From an uncultured Chloroflexota bacterium (GTDB lineage: Bacteria; Chloroflexota; Anaerolineae; Promineifilales; Promineifilaceae), in the NCBI GenBank assembly GCA_937958365.1, contig CALFEW010000302.1, positions 1 through 19,394 on the forward strand: DNA of 19,394 bases, read 5' to 3'. The translations under genes and the position numbers were made by a program. The notes below the pieces were generated by a model, which saw only the letters and a list, made by a program, of their open reading frames with translations, was not told the origin of the DNA and did not search any database. Shown here piece by piece: positions 6,518 to 12,304 of this stretch (positions within the stretch are counted from its first letter, which is position 1; every line of letters begins with the position of its first letter).

Positions 6518-7654
6518 CTACTTTTTGGCAGCGACGTTGCCGGCCACCCGCTGCCAGAGAACTTCGGCCATGCGGTTCATCATGGTGGGCAGCGGCGACT
6601 TGGCCGAGGTGAGGGTGAGCGGCACGCCCTGCGATAGGGCGCGCGATTGATTGGGGTCGAAGTTGATTTTGGAGGCGACGCGGGCGTTCAGACCGCGTTC
6701 GACGGTGGATTGGGGGAGTTCCGCTTCCGGTTGGATGTGGTTGAGGACGTAGCTTTTCTGGCGGAAGGTGATGCCGGTTTTGCTGAGCAGGCGGTCTACT
6801 TGCACGGCCGTTTGCACCGAAACCACGTCCGCCGCCAAAACGTGCAAGGCAATGTCTGATGATTCTAAAACGGCCGTAAACGTTGGGCCAAACACACGCG
6901 GCATATCCACCACTGTAAACGCCATTTCCCCGCGCAGCAGCGAGAGAAACTTGTTGGTCAGTTCCAGCGAAGGTTCCGTGGCCGATTGTGGTGCGGCCGG
7001 CGCAGCCAGCAGGCGCAGCCCAGACGGATGAATGGTCAGCCGCTCCTTAAAGTCTGCCCAGTCCAGATCGTTGGCGGTGGGCAGGTCGCCCCAGGTGGTG
7101 CGGGCTTGCAGGCGCAAGTGCATGGCCGCCTGGCCGCCCGATGGCGACAAATCTACCAGGCACACCTCTTCTTGCGACAGGCGGCGCAGAGCGCTGGCCA
7201 GATTCACCGCCAGCGTGGTCTGGCCGACGCCGCCGCGCATCCCAAACATGGCAATGAGAATGCCTTGTTCCGGCCGGGTGCGGTTGTCTCGTTTATGCAG
7301 CAGATTGTCTACGCGCTCGATGAGTTCTTGCGACGTGACCGGCTTGCTCAAATAATCGTCGGCGCCGCTTTTGATGGCGGTGGTCCGATCCACTTCTTGC
7401 GAGCGGGCCGTCAGGATGAGGATGGGCAGATTTTCCAGCCCTTTTTGTGAACGAATCTGGCGGGCAATGTCATGCCCGCTCATATCTGGCATCATGACGT
7501 CAAGAACAAGCAGGTCGGGTTTATCAATTTTTACCTGTTCCAGGCCGTCAACCGGATTGCTGATGAGCGTGGTGGAATGGCCGCCGCGATCCAGCATCAG
7601 GCCGACCATTCTTAATAACTGCTCATCGTCATCAATTACATAAATCCGGGCCAC
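6518..7654 (-). CDS. Response-regulator receiver fused to CpaE/ParA-like domain
   Basis: 378 residues. The receiver domain occupies about 1-122, with the acidic pocket Asp8-Asp10, phospho-acceptor Asp52 (LVLDVMMPDMSG), Thr82 and Lys104. A MinD/ParA-type domain follows from about 131, beginning GILIAMFGMRGGVGQTTLAV, with DLSPSGG and VVDMPR regions further on. This is the CpaE-like architecture that localises pilus/Flp secretion machinery or couples signalling to partitioning-type ATPases. The deviant Walker A of this superfamily is KGGVGKTT; here both lysines are replaced (Arg140, Gln145), so ATP hydrolysis is doubtful. The start is GTG at 7654, with GAAGGAG about eight bases upstream. A small hairpin (7711-7735) lies in the leader. 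It converges with the Ig-like gene eight bases away. No cpa/tad genes are visible nearby, so its partner is unknown. Confidence 0.88.
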   Translation of the reverse strand: MARIYVIDDDEQLLRMVGLMLDRGGHSTTLISNPVDGLEQVKIDKPDLLVLDVMMPDMSGHDIARQIRSQKGLENLPILILTARSQEVDRTTAIKSGADDYLSKPVTSQELIERVDNLLHKRDNRTRPEQGILIAMFGMRGGVGQTTLAVNLASALRRLSQEEVCLVDLSPSGGQAAMHLRLQARTTWGDLPTANDLDWADFKERLTIHPSGLRLLAAPAAPQSATEPSLELTNKFLSLLRGEMAFTVVDMPRVFGPTFTAVLESSDIALHVLAADVVSVQTAVQVDRLLSKTGITFRQKSYVLNHIQPEAELPQSTVERGLNARVASKINFDPNQSRALSQGVPLTLTSAKSPLPTMMNRMAEVLWQRVAGNVAAKK

Positions 7655-7823
7655 TCGTTTGACTCCTTCAAAATACCCCCGTCAGTTTTACCAAAGATAT
7701 GTCGCTGTCTGAAAACCTCCGGGAGATCAGTTTTCATTGATTGTGGTGTGTTTTGTTCGCGCTGCGTTCAACAATGCGTGCATCATAACATAGTTGTGGT
7801 TATATGGAAATGGGCGAGATGAT

Positions 7824-8354
7824 TTACGTGCCCAGACAAAAAATGCCGATGCGTTCTTTATGAATCAAAATCAAGTCGCCGCTGTAGGAGATTTCCGGGT
7901 AAAGGGAGGCTGAGGCTTTAGCCGAAAAGACCAACAAGAAACGGCCGATAGATTGCACCAATATTTCGCGTGGGGCAACTTTGCCATCATGCATAATCTC
8001 GCCGACGATTTCAAAGGAAGGCACAGTCAGGAAAATGGTGAGGGAACGGCCGCGGGTGAATACGGAACGGCCGTGTTGCGTGCCCACCGGAATCCCTTCT
8101 CGCCTGTCTTGCAGGACGATGAAATTGATGTTGTCCTTGCGAAAAGCGGCGACCTTGTAATGAGAAATAATCTCGCCGGGTAAATGAATCCGGGAAACGT
8201 AAGCGTCCTGGAGTTCAAGGAAATCAGAGTTGGGGTTTGCCAGTTCGGCGTGGATGCCGCCGGTTCCTACCAACACACGTCCGGTTACCCGGTAAGCATC
8301 CGTGAAGAGGTCTACACTGATGAGTTGATTGCGACCAAAATGCGTACCGCCCAT
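7824..8354 (-). CDS. Conserved-looking beta-rich hypothetical protein
   Basis: 176 residues, not recognised. It is soluble-looking, with no signal peptide or membrane segment, and is rich in alternating hydrophobic residues typical of beta strands. Two halves may be related. The first runs from VDLFTDAYRVTGRVLVGTGG to INFIVLQDRREG and the second from SLTIFLTVPSFEIVGEIMHD to DLILIHKERIGIF; each begins with a strand pattern followed by V-x-G and a short turn. The start at 8354 is well supported by AAGGAGG seven bases upstream. The gene lies 169 bp upstream of the CpaE-like gene and downstream of the nucleotidyltransferase gene on the same strand, so co-transcription with either is possible. The strong ribosome site and intact frame argue for a real gene. 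No function is proposed. Confidence 0.8.
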   Translation of the reverse strand: MGGTHFGRNQLISVDLFTDAYRVTGRVLVGTGGIHAELANPNSDFLELQDAYVSRIHLPGEIISHYKVAAFRKDNINFIVLQDRREGIPVGTQHGRSVFTRGRSLTIFLTVPSFEIVGEIMHDGKVAPREILVQSIGRFLLVFSAKASASLYPEISYSGDLILIHKERIGIFCLGT

Positions 8355-8408
8355 GATTGCCTCCTTGATGCTAACCGATGACTTGCATCACCCTATGATA
8401 ACAAAAAT

Positions 8409-9290
8409 TCACAACTTTCGGGCACTTCTAAACTTGTTCCATTCGTCCATGTTCCAGGCACGACCTGGTTCTTCGTGCAACCGCATAAACGCCTGATCAA
8501 TGGGGGCGTGTGAATAGTCGCCGTTGGCAATGAGCTGGGTCAATAAATCGGCGAACAGGGCGCGCAGCGCGGTGGCTCGCGCCATGTAGCCGTCGAAGGT
8601 GGGGTTGGGGGGAGTAACGGCCGTTAACACCCTGGTCGCAAAGTCTGGCGGCAGCCAGGCCAGATTCAGCAGCACGTTCATTTCCCGATTCCGCCAGATG
8701 CGCCACTGCCGATTATAAGCAAACAACCCTTCCACCAGATTGCGATAAGCCGCTTGCAGCCGATCATGGGCAATCACCGGGCCGAGTGAATGCCAGACTT
8801 GCGCCGGCGTCTCTCCACTCAACAGTTCGTCTAGCCAGACAATTGCCTCGTCCAGCCGATTCAGCCGCAGCGTGTCGTCGTAGACTGTTTTTTGGGCGAT
8901 GAGACGGGCGATTGCGCCGCCGGGATCATAGGCAATCCAGCCATTGCTCAGTTCAGCCCGCCGTTCTTCCGGCCAGATAAAATCAGGCTTTGCCCATTGC
9001 TGAAACGGCAGCCGCAGAAAATCTATTTGCAGCCCACCGCGTTGCTGTTCTGTATCGAAAATGCTGTAAAACCTGTCCTCTGCGGGCTGCCAGATGGCTT
9101 CCGCCGGGACAATGTACAAATCGAAGGGGTCCAGAAAGATGATGGCGTCCAGGTCTGAACCTGGCCGCATGTGACCAGAAGCCAGGCTGCCAATACCCAC
9201 CACGCCACGAACAGCTTCTTCCGAGGCGAATAATTGATTAACAAATGCTATGAATTGAACCCGCTTTTCTTCGGTTGTCGGGGTTATCAT
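8409..9290 (-). CDS. Nucleotidyltransferase-fold protein
   Basis: 293 residues. The N-terminal third carries the polymerase-beta-type nucleotidyltransferase signature GIGSLASG (33-39) followed by SDLDAI (45-50), with a third acidic residue in LQIDFLRL (Asp90). Together these would bind the two metal ions. The C-terminal part (about 120-293) is helical and may recognise the substrate, as in aminoglycoside adenylyltransferase-like and other small-substrate transferases. The sequence does not reveal the substrate, and resistance function should not be assumed. The start at 9290 lies 20 bases after the YgiT-type gene stop, so it probably belongs to the lepB operon; a good Shine-Dalgarno is not visible. 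All three acidic positions are present, so it is likely active. Confidence 0.85.
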   Translation of the reverse strand: MITPTTEEKRVQFIAFVNQLFASEEAVRGVVGIGSLASGHMRPGSDLDAIIFLDPFDLYIVPAEAIWQPAEDRFYSIFDTEQQRGGLQIDFLRLPFQQWAKPDFIWPEERRAELSNGWIAYDPGGAIARLIAQKTVYDDTLRLNRLDEAIVWLDELLSGETPAQVWHSLGPVIAHDRLQAAYRNLVEGLFAYNRQWRIWRNREMNVLLNLAWLPPDFATRVLTAVTPPNPTFDGYMARATALRALFADLLTQLIANGDYSHAPIDQAFMRLHEEPGRAWNMDEWNKFRSARKL

Positions 9291-9309
9291 GGCTGATCAG
9301 CGACTATTG

Positions 9310-9609
9310 TTAGCGGCTCCGTGTCGGATGCCATTGGGTGGGCTGCTCGGTTTTTATAATCGGTGGGGCTGCTTTCTCCGGCGTTAAGCCCGCCTCCATT
9401 TCCTGCAAAAGCAGTTCGATCACTGTAAGAAAACTGGCGTCATATTGCAACTGCCCGCAGATGTCACAACTAAATGCGGGCGCATTCGGCATCACCAACA
9501 CCTGTTTATGAATCCAGTAAATAAATGGCGCGGTCGTTGGCTGATAATGCCCAATGCGACATTGTTCGCATTGAGCTGGCGCGTTTTCACTCTTCGTTCT
9601 GGAATCCAT
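9310..9609 (-). CDS. YgiT-type zinc-finger protein
   Basis: 99 residues from the ATG at 9609. Two CxxC pairs (CEQC at about 14-17 and CDIC at about 49-52) are separated by a spacer that includes VLVMPNAPAFSC, matching the YgiT-type zinc finger also found in the MqsA N-terminus. The region after the finger (TVIELLLQEMEAGLTPEKAA) is a helix without a clear helix-turn-helix DNA-binding domain, so it is the short form. The open frame extends upstream to 9729, but those 40 codons lie inside the conserved end of lepB; the start at 9609 leaves a 23-base overlap with lepB and suggests translational coupling. No MqsR-type toxin gene is adjacent. Its role is unknown; a regulatory or adaptor function is possible. 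Confidence 0.75.
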   Translation of the reverse strand: MDSRTKSENAPAQCEQCRIGHYQPTTAPFIYWIHKQVLVMPNAPAFSCDICGQLQYDASFLTVIELLLQEMEAGLTPEKAAPPIIKTEQPTQWHPTRSR

Positions 9610-10186
9610 AATGTGGCACGGCGTCCCAATCACTAGGTGGCCAGTAAATGAACATGGCCTTACCCACAATGTTTTCGCTTGGCAAAAACGACCAGGAGTG
9701 CGAGTCGCTGGAATTATTGCGGTTATCACCTAGCACAAAAAATTTATTTTCCGGTACGACACCACTGTAACTGTAAAGCGGTTCTTCAGCGATATACGGC
9801 TCGTCTAAGGCGACGCCGTTGACTGTGACCTGTTGGTTATCAATTTCAATTTCATCGCCCGGCAGGCCAATGACACGCTTGATCAGGTTCAGGTCGCTCT
9901 GGGGGTGATGAAAGACGATCACGTCACCGTGCTGCGGTTCGTTGAGAAAATAGCTGACATTATTGATGATGAGGTACTGGCCGTTTTGCAGCGTTGGGTT
10001 CATGCTGCTGCCATCAATGCGATAACGGCCGACCAGACTGTTGACCAACCAAAAGATAAAGAAGGTCAGCAGCAGGGTTTCGACGATTTCGCGTACAATG
10101 ATCTGAGTGGGCTGACGTAACTCAGTTTCGGAAATTCTGTCGGGTATTGGGTGTGGAGTTGACGTGCCAGATTCTGCAACGGCCAT
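9587..10186 (-). CDS. lepB: Signal peptidase I
   Basis: 199 residues. This membrane serine protease removes signal peptides from exported proteins. After a polar N-terminus there is one membrane anchor (about 36-53, VETLLLTFFIFWLVNSLV). The catalytic Ser61 lies in DGSSMNPTL and the general base Lys103 in LIKRVIGLPGD. The later box FVLGDNRNNSSDSHSWSFLP is also intact. The single anchor and length are as in Gram-positive-type SPase I. The start at 10186 has only a weak ribosome site. A sigma70-type promoter lies upstream at 10261-10233, and a small hairpin in the leader (10201-10219). The end overlaps the YgiT-type gene, which is followed by the nucleotidyltransferase gene, making a probable three-gene operon. 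Confidence 0.95.
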   Translation of the reverse strand: MAVAESGTSTPHPIPDRISETELRQPTQIIVREIVETLLLTFFIFWLVNSLVGRYRIDGSSMNPTLQNGQYLIINNVSYFLNEPQHGDVIVFHHPQSDLNLIKRVIGLPGDEIEIDNQQVTVNGVALDEPYIAEEPLYSYSGVVPENKFFVLGDNRNNSSDSHSWSFLPSENIVGKAMFIYWPPSDWDAVPHYGFQNEE

Positions 10187-10200
10187 AAGGAATTTACCTG

Positions 10201-10219
10201 AAGGGTCTCTGTGACCCTT
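10201..10219 (-). other. Small hairpin in the lepB leader
   Basis: AAGGGTC and GACCCTT pair perfectly over 7 bp around a 5-base loop, between the predicted transcription start and the lepB ATG. There is no T-run. It may modulate translation; significance is uncertain. Confidence 0.35.
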
Positions 10220-10232
10220 GACTATTGAATGA

Positions 10233-10261
10233 ATTATAGACTAGCGACATAGGTGTTGCAA
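10233..10261 (-). promoter_or_regulatory. lepB: Predicted sigma70-type promoter for lepB operon
   Basis: On the minus strand TTGCAA (10261-10256) is followed by a 17-bp spacer and a perfect TATAAT (10238-10233). Transcription would start near 10226, giving a leader of about 40 bases. This is the best promoter match in the window. Confidence 0.7.
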
Positions 10262-10319
10262 CCAGGGCTTAACTCCCAGTGGCGCAATGGCGTGATGGCA
10301 CGGCGGCGTGATGGGTTGT

Positions 10320-10348
10320 TTGACATTCAACGGCCGTTTTGTCATACT
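10320..10348 (+). promoter_or_regulatory. Predicted sigma70-type promoter for the T-box/alaX/ileS operon
   Basis: A perfect TTGACA (10320-10325), a 17-bp spacer and CATACT (10343-10348). The predicted start near 10355 places the T-box leader immediately downstream. One ACGGCCGT palindrome lies within the spacer, so the iterated motif is part of this promoter. Confidence 0.65.
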
Positions 10349-10364
10349 ATACCCCAGTTCGATA

Positions 10365-10685
10365 ACAAAAAGCTGTGATGGAGACGAGTAGGGTGTCTGG
10401 CGTTTGGTAAGCGAGCCTGTGGCGGTGGAAGACAGGTACAAATGGACGGCCGAAAATCCCTCCGGAGCTGCTGACTGAAAGAACCGGGTTCAGTGAACGG
10501 TGGTTTGAGTAGGATCAGCCGGTTTCGCCTCACGTTAACGAGGCCGCGACAATCAACGGTTGATAGTTAAATGATGGGCCGTTTGTTGTTGACTAAGCGC
10601 CGGGCAATGATCTGCCCGGAAATTGGGTGGTACCACGGAGATTATGCGCCTTCGTCCCATTGGGGATGAAGGCGTTTTTGTTTTT
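10365..10685 (+). promoter_or_regulatory. T-box leader, apparent isoleucine specifier ATC
   Basis: A tRNA-sensing leader. Landmarks in order: a stem I 5' region GTGATGGAGACGAGTA (10375-10390) with the AGTA loop-E strand; a distal-loop element GGCGGTGG near 10431-10438; a specifier-loop 3' strand GAAA followed by ATC at 10456-10458; an internal hairpin GCCTC/GAGGC (10527-10544); the T-box core AATTGGGTGGTACCACGG (10621-10638); and an intrinsic terminator (10647-10685). The core bulge UGGU would pair with an ACCA tRNA end, as expected for tRNA-Ile. Uncharged tRNA-Ile should stabilise the antiterminator and allow transcription. The identity of the T-box is firm; the specifier was read by analogy with the glyQS leader layout and is less certain. 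The first gene downstream is alaX and ileS is the third, so the leader appears to control the whole operon. Confidence 0.88.
10647..10685 (+). terminator. Intrinsic terminator of the T-box leader
   Basis: CGCCTTCGTCCC (10647-10658) pairs over 12 bp, with one G-U, with GGGATGAAGGCG (10663-10674) around the loop ATTG. TTTTTGTTTTT follows. Placed directly after the T-box core, it is the regulated terminator alternative to the antiterminator. Confidence 0.9.
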
Positions 10686-10693
10686 AGTCGGAT

Positions 10694-10744
10694 AGTCTGG
10701 TAGTCGAAGACTAAAAGACTACCTGACGACTCGACTACCAGACT
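10694..10744. repeat. Hairpin repeat between T-box terminator and alaX, word AGTCTGGTAGTCGA
   Basis: A perfect 14-bp inverted repeat: AGTCTGGTAGTCGA at 10694-10707 and its complement at 10731-10744. Its loop carries further GACTA/AGACT words. It has the same architecture as the other intergenic elements but unrelated words. Its right end touches the GAGGAC ribosome site of the next gene. Confidence 0.8.
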
Positions 10745-10753
10745 GAGGACGAT

Positions 10754-11464
10754 ATGGCTGAACTTCTTTTCCAGACAGATGCATATGTGCAGGAATTTGC
10801 GGCGCAGGTGGTGGCGCTGGTGGAGGGGGGCGTGGTGTTGGACCGCACGGCGTTTTATCCGGGCGGCGGCGGGCAGCCGAATGATGTGGGGCGTTTAACG
10901 GCCGTATCCCAAACCTACACCGTCGCCAGGGTCGCCAAAGTAGCCGGACAGGTGGTGCATTTCATCGAAGGCGAACTGCCAGCGGTGGGCACGGCCGTTA
11001 CCGGCCAGCTCGATTGGACGCGGCGTTACCAGTTGATGCGCACCCATACGGCCATGCACATCCTCTGCGGTGTGGTTTGGCGCGATTATGGCGCACAGGT
11101 GACGGGTGGCAACATGGACCCCCTGCAAGGGCGCATGGATTTTGAGTTTGAGACGATGCGGCAGGAATTGGTGGCGGAGATTGAAACGGCCGTGAACCGC
11201 GAAGTAGCCGCCGCCCGCGATGTGCGCGTGCAAATTTTGCCCCGCGAACAAGCTTTCCAGATTCCCGACCTGATTCGCACCAAAATCAATTTGCTGCCCG
11301 AAGGCATCGCCGAGGTGCGGACTGTGGAACTGGTGGGGCTGGATTTGCAGGCCGACGGCGGCACGCACGTCGCCAACACCCGCGAAGTGGGCCGGATGCG
11401 CATCAGCGATTACAAGAGCAAGGGCAAAATCAACAAGCGCATTTATGTGGAATTGGCAGGGTAA
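10754..11464 (+). CDS. AlaX-type aminoacyl-tRNA editing protein
   Basis: 236 residues, a free-standing relative of the alanyl-tRNA synthetase editing domain; such proteins hydrolyse mischarged tRNA (classically Ser- or Gly-tRNA-Ala) in trans. It shows the N-terminal beta-barrel signature FYPGGGGQPNDVG (34-46), the zinc motif HTAMH (His98, His102) and the late motif DGGTHVANT (His205). The usual Cys of CGGTH is Asp201, so the metal site would be His/His/Asp/His or altered; I believe some AlaX subfamilies share this change but cannot verify it. The start at 10754 has GAGGA a few bases upstream. It is the first gene after an Ile-type T-box and shares the operon with ileS, which raises the possibility that the editing target is linked to isoleucine charging. 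That link is inference. Confidence 0.85.
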   Translation: MAELLFQTDAYVQEFAAQVVALVEGGVVLDRTAFYPGGGGQPNDVGRLTAVSQTYTVARVAKVAGQVVHFIEGELPAVGTAVTGQLDWTRRYQLMRTHTAMHILCGVVWRDYGAQVTGGNMDPLQGRMDFEFETMRQELVAEIETAVNREVAAARDVRVQILPREQAFQIPDLIRTKINLLPEGIAEVRTVELVGLDLQADGGTHVANTREVGRMRISDYKSKGKINKRIYVELAG

Positions 11465-11470
11465 AGACAG

Positions 11471-11519
11471 AAGATTAAAGATTGGGAGCGGCGTGACCCC
11501 ATCTTCAATCTTTAATCTT
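11471..11519. repeat. Intergenic hairpin repeat, word AAGATTAAAGATTG
   Basis: AAGATTAAAGATTG at 11471-11484 is perfectly complemented at 11506-11519 (14 bp), with a 21-base loop. It lies between alaX and the next gene, inside the T-box operon. No run of T directly follows, so it is not a standard terminator, but it could cause partial termination or processing. Confidence 0.8.
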
Positions 11520-11531
11520 TGATTTATCACC

Positions 11532-12242
11532 ATGAGATTCATCATCAAAGAGCAGCCGTTTGAGACGGTAATCGCCGCCGGGGAGTACCGGTATGAGCAA
11601 AACGGCCGTGCCACCGGCGCGATGGAACAGTGGCGGCTGACGGCCGTTACCGACGGTTATCAATTTTTGCGTGTAGACCTGGACGCACGCGCTGCGCCGT
11701 CGGGGCATTCGTATCTCTACCACGCGGTTGTCAATTCTGATGGGCAGGTGGAACGGTTGAAATACCGCTTTTGGGACCAGGCGGCCGGTGGTTTGCAGAT
11801 AGTGGGCGATGTGGTGTTGCAGGAAACGGCCGTGACCGCCACACGCACCCTCAATGGGCAAGATTCAGAGCAGGTTGTAGACCTGCCCAAAGGCTATCGC
11901 TTCTGGTTTCCGTCGGTGGCCGGGCTGCATTTTGCCGGTTGGCGCGGGAATGAGCCAAAGACGGCCGTGACCCTCAACGGCAAGATCGGCGGGCCGGATA
12001 CGCTGGCTGTGCAGGTGGTAGACTTTACCTATCACATGCTCATCACCGACTACATGGAGAGGAAGATTGCGGGCCAGTTGCGGAAATACGTTCCGCACAA
12101 GCTGGCCTGGAATGACCAACAGCGCATCATCTGGCGCAGCTATGACGAATCGCGCTGGCCGTTGGGGATGGTGAAGGTGGGGGCGGGGTATCAGGAAGAG
12201 TTAACGGCCGTAGCCACCCGGCACATCCAATACAAAACATGA
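11532..12242 (+). CDS. Unrecognised protein encoded between alaX and ileS
   Basis: 236 residues, not assigned to any family I recognise. There is no signal peptide or membrane segment. The sequence is strand-rich with many aromatic residues (WRLTAVTDGYQFLRVDLDAR early, GYRFWFPSVAGLHFAGWRG in the middle), suggesting a beta-barrel or sandwich of the kind that binds lipids or ligands; that is only a structural impression. Four ACGGCCGT palindromes lie inside the gene, plus one near the end, read mainly as T-A-V. The ATG at 11532 lacks a clear Shine-Dalgarno, and the upstream gap is filled by a hairpin repeat. The stop lies 62 bases before the ileS start, so it should be co-transcribed under the Ile T-box. 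A role in tRNA charging cannot be deduced. Confidence 0.75.
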   Translation: MRFIIKEQPFETVIAAGEYRYEQNGRATGAMEQWRLTAVTDGYQFLRVDLDARAAPSGHSYLYHAVVNSDGQVERLKYRFWDQAAGGLQIVGDVVLQETAVTATRTLNGQDSEQVVDLPKGYRFWFPSVAGLHFAGWRGNEPKTAVTLNGKIGGPDTLAVQVVDFTYHMLITDYMERKIAGQLRKYVPHKLAWNDQQRIIWRSYDESRWPLGMVKVGAGYQEELTAVATRHIQYKT

Positions 12243-12270
12243 AGGTAGGGAAGAACGGCCGTTCCTCCCC

Positions 12271-12295
12271 AATCCAAAATCCGAAATCCGAAATG
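12271..12295. repeat. Half element, iterated AATCCGAAATCC words
   Basis: AATCCAAAATCCGAAATCCGAAATG repeats the right-arm word of the element at 1865-1936, but no left arm is present. It sits just before the GGAG ribosome site of ileS. Confidence 0.7.
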
Positions 12296-12304
12296 GAGAA
12301 AACA

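Noticed and set aside
8409..9290. Aminoglycoside resistance gene
   Set aside because: Only the general nucleotidyltransferase signature can be seen; nothing identifies an antibiotic substrate.
9310..9609. MqsRA toxin-antitoxin system
   Set aside because: Only the YgiT-type finger is present; there is no MqsR-like gene and no helix-turn-helix domain.
9610..9729. Upstream extension of the YgiT-type zinc-finger gene
   Set aside because: It lies inside the conserved C-terminal part of signal peptidase I; the residues look like an out-of-frame translation and the zinc finger begins after Met at 9609.
10694..10744. Second terminator after the T-box
   Set aside because: The stem is followed by GAGGACGAT and not a T-run; it matches the gap-repeat architecture instead.
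12239..12304. Upstream ATG for ileS overlapping the previous stop (ATGA)
   Set aside because: The added residues translate an ACGGCCGT site and repeat words; the ATG at 12305 has a well-placed GGAG.
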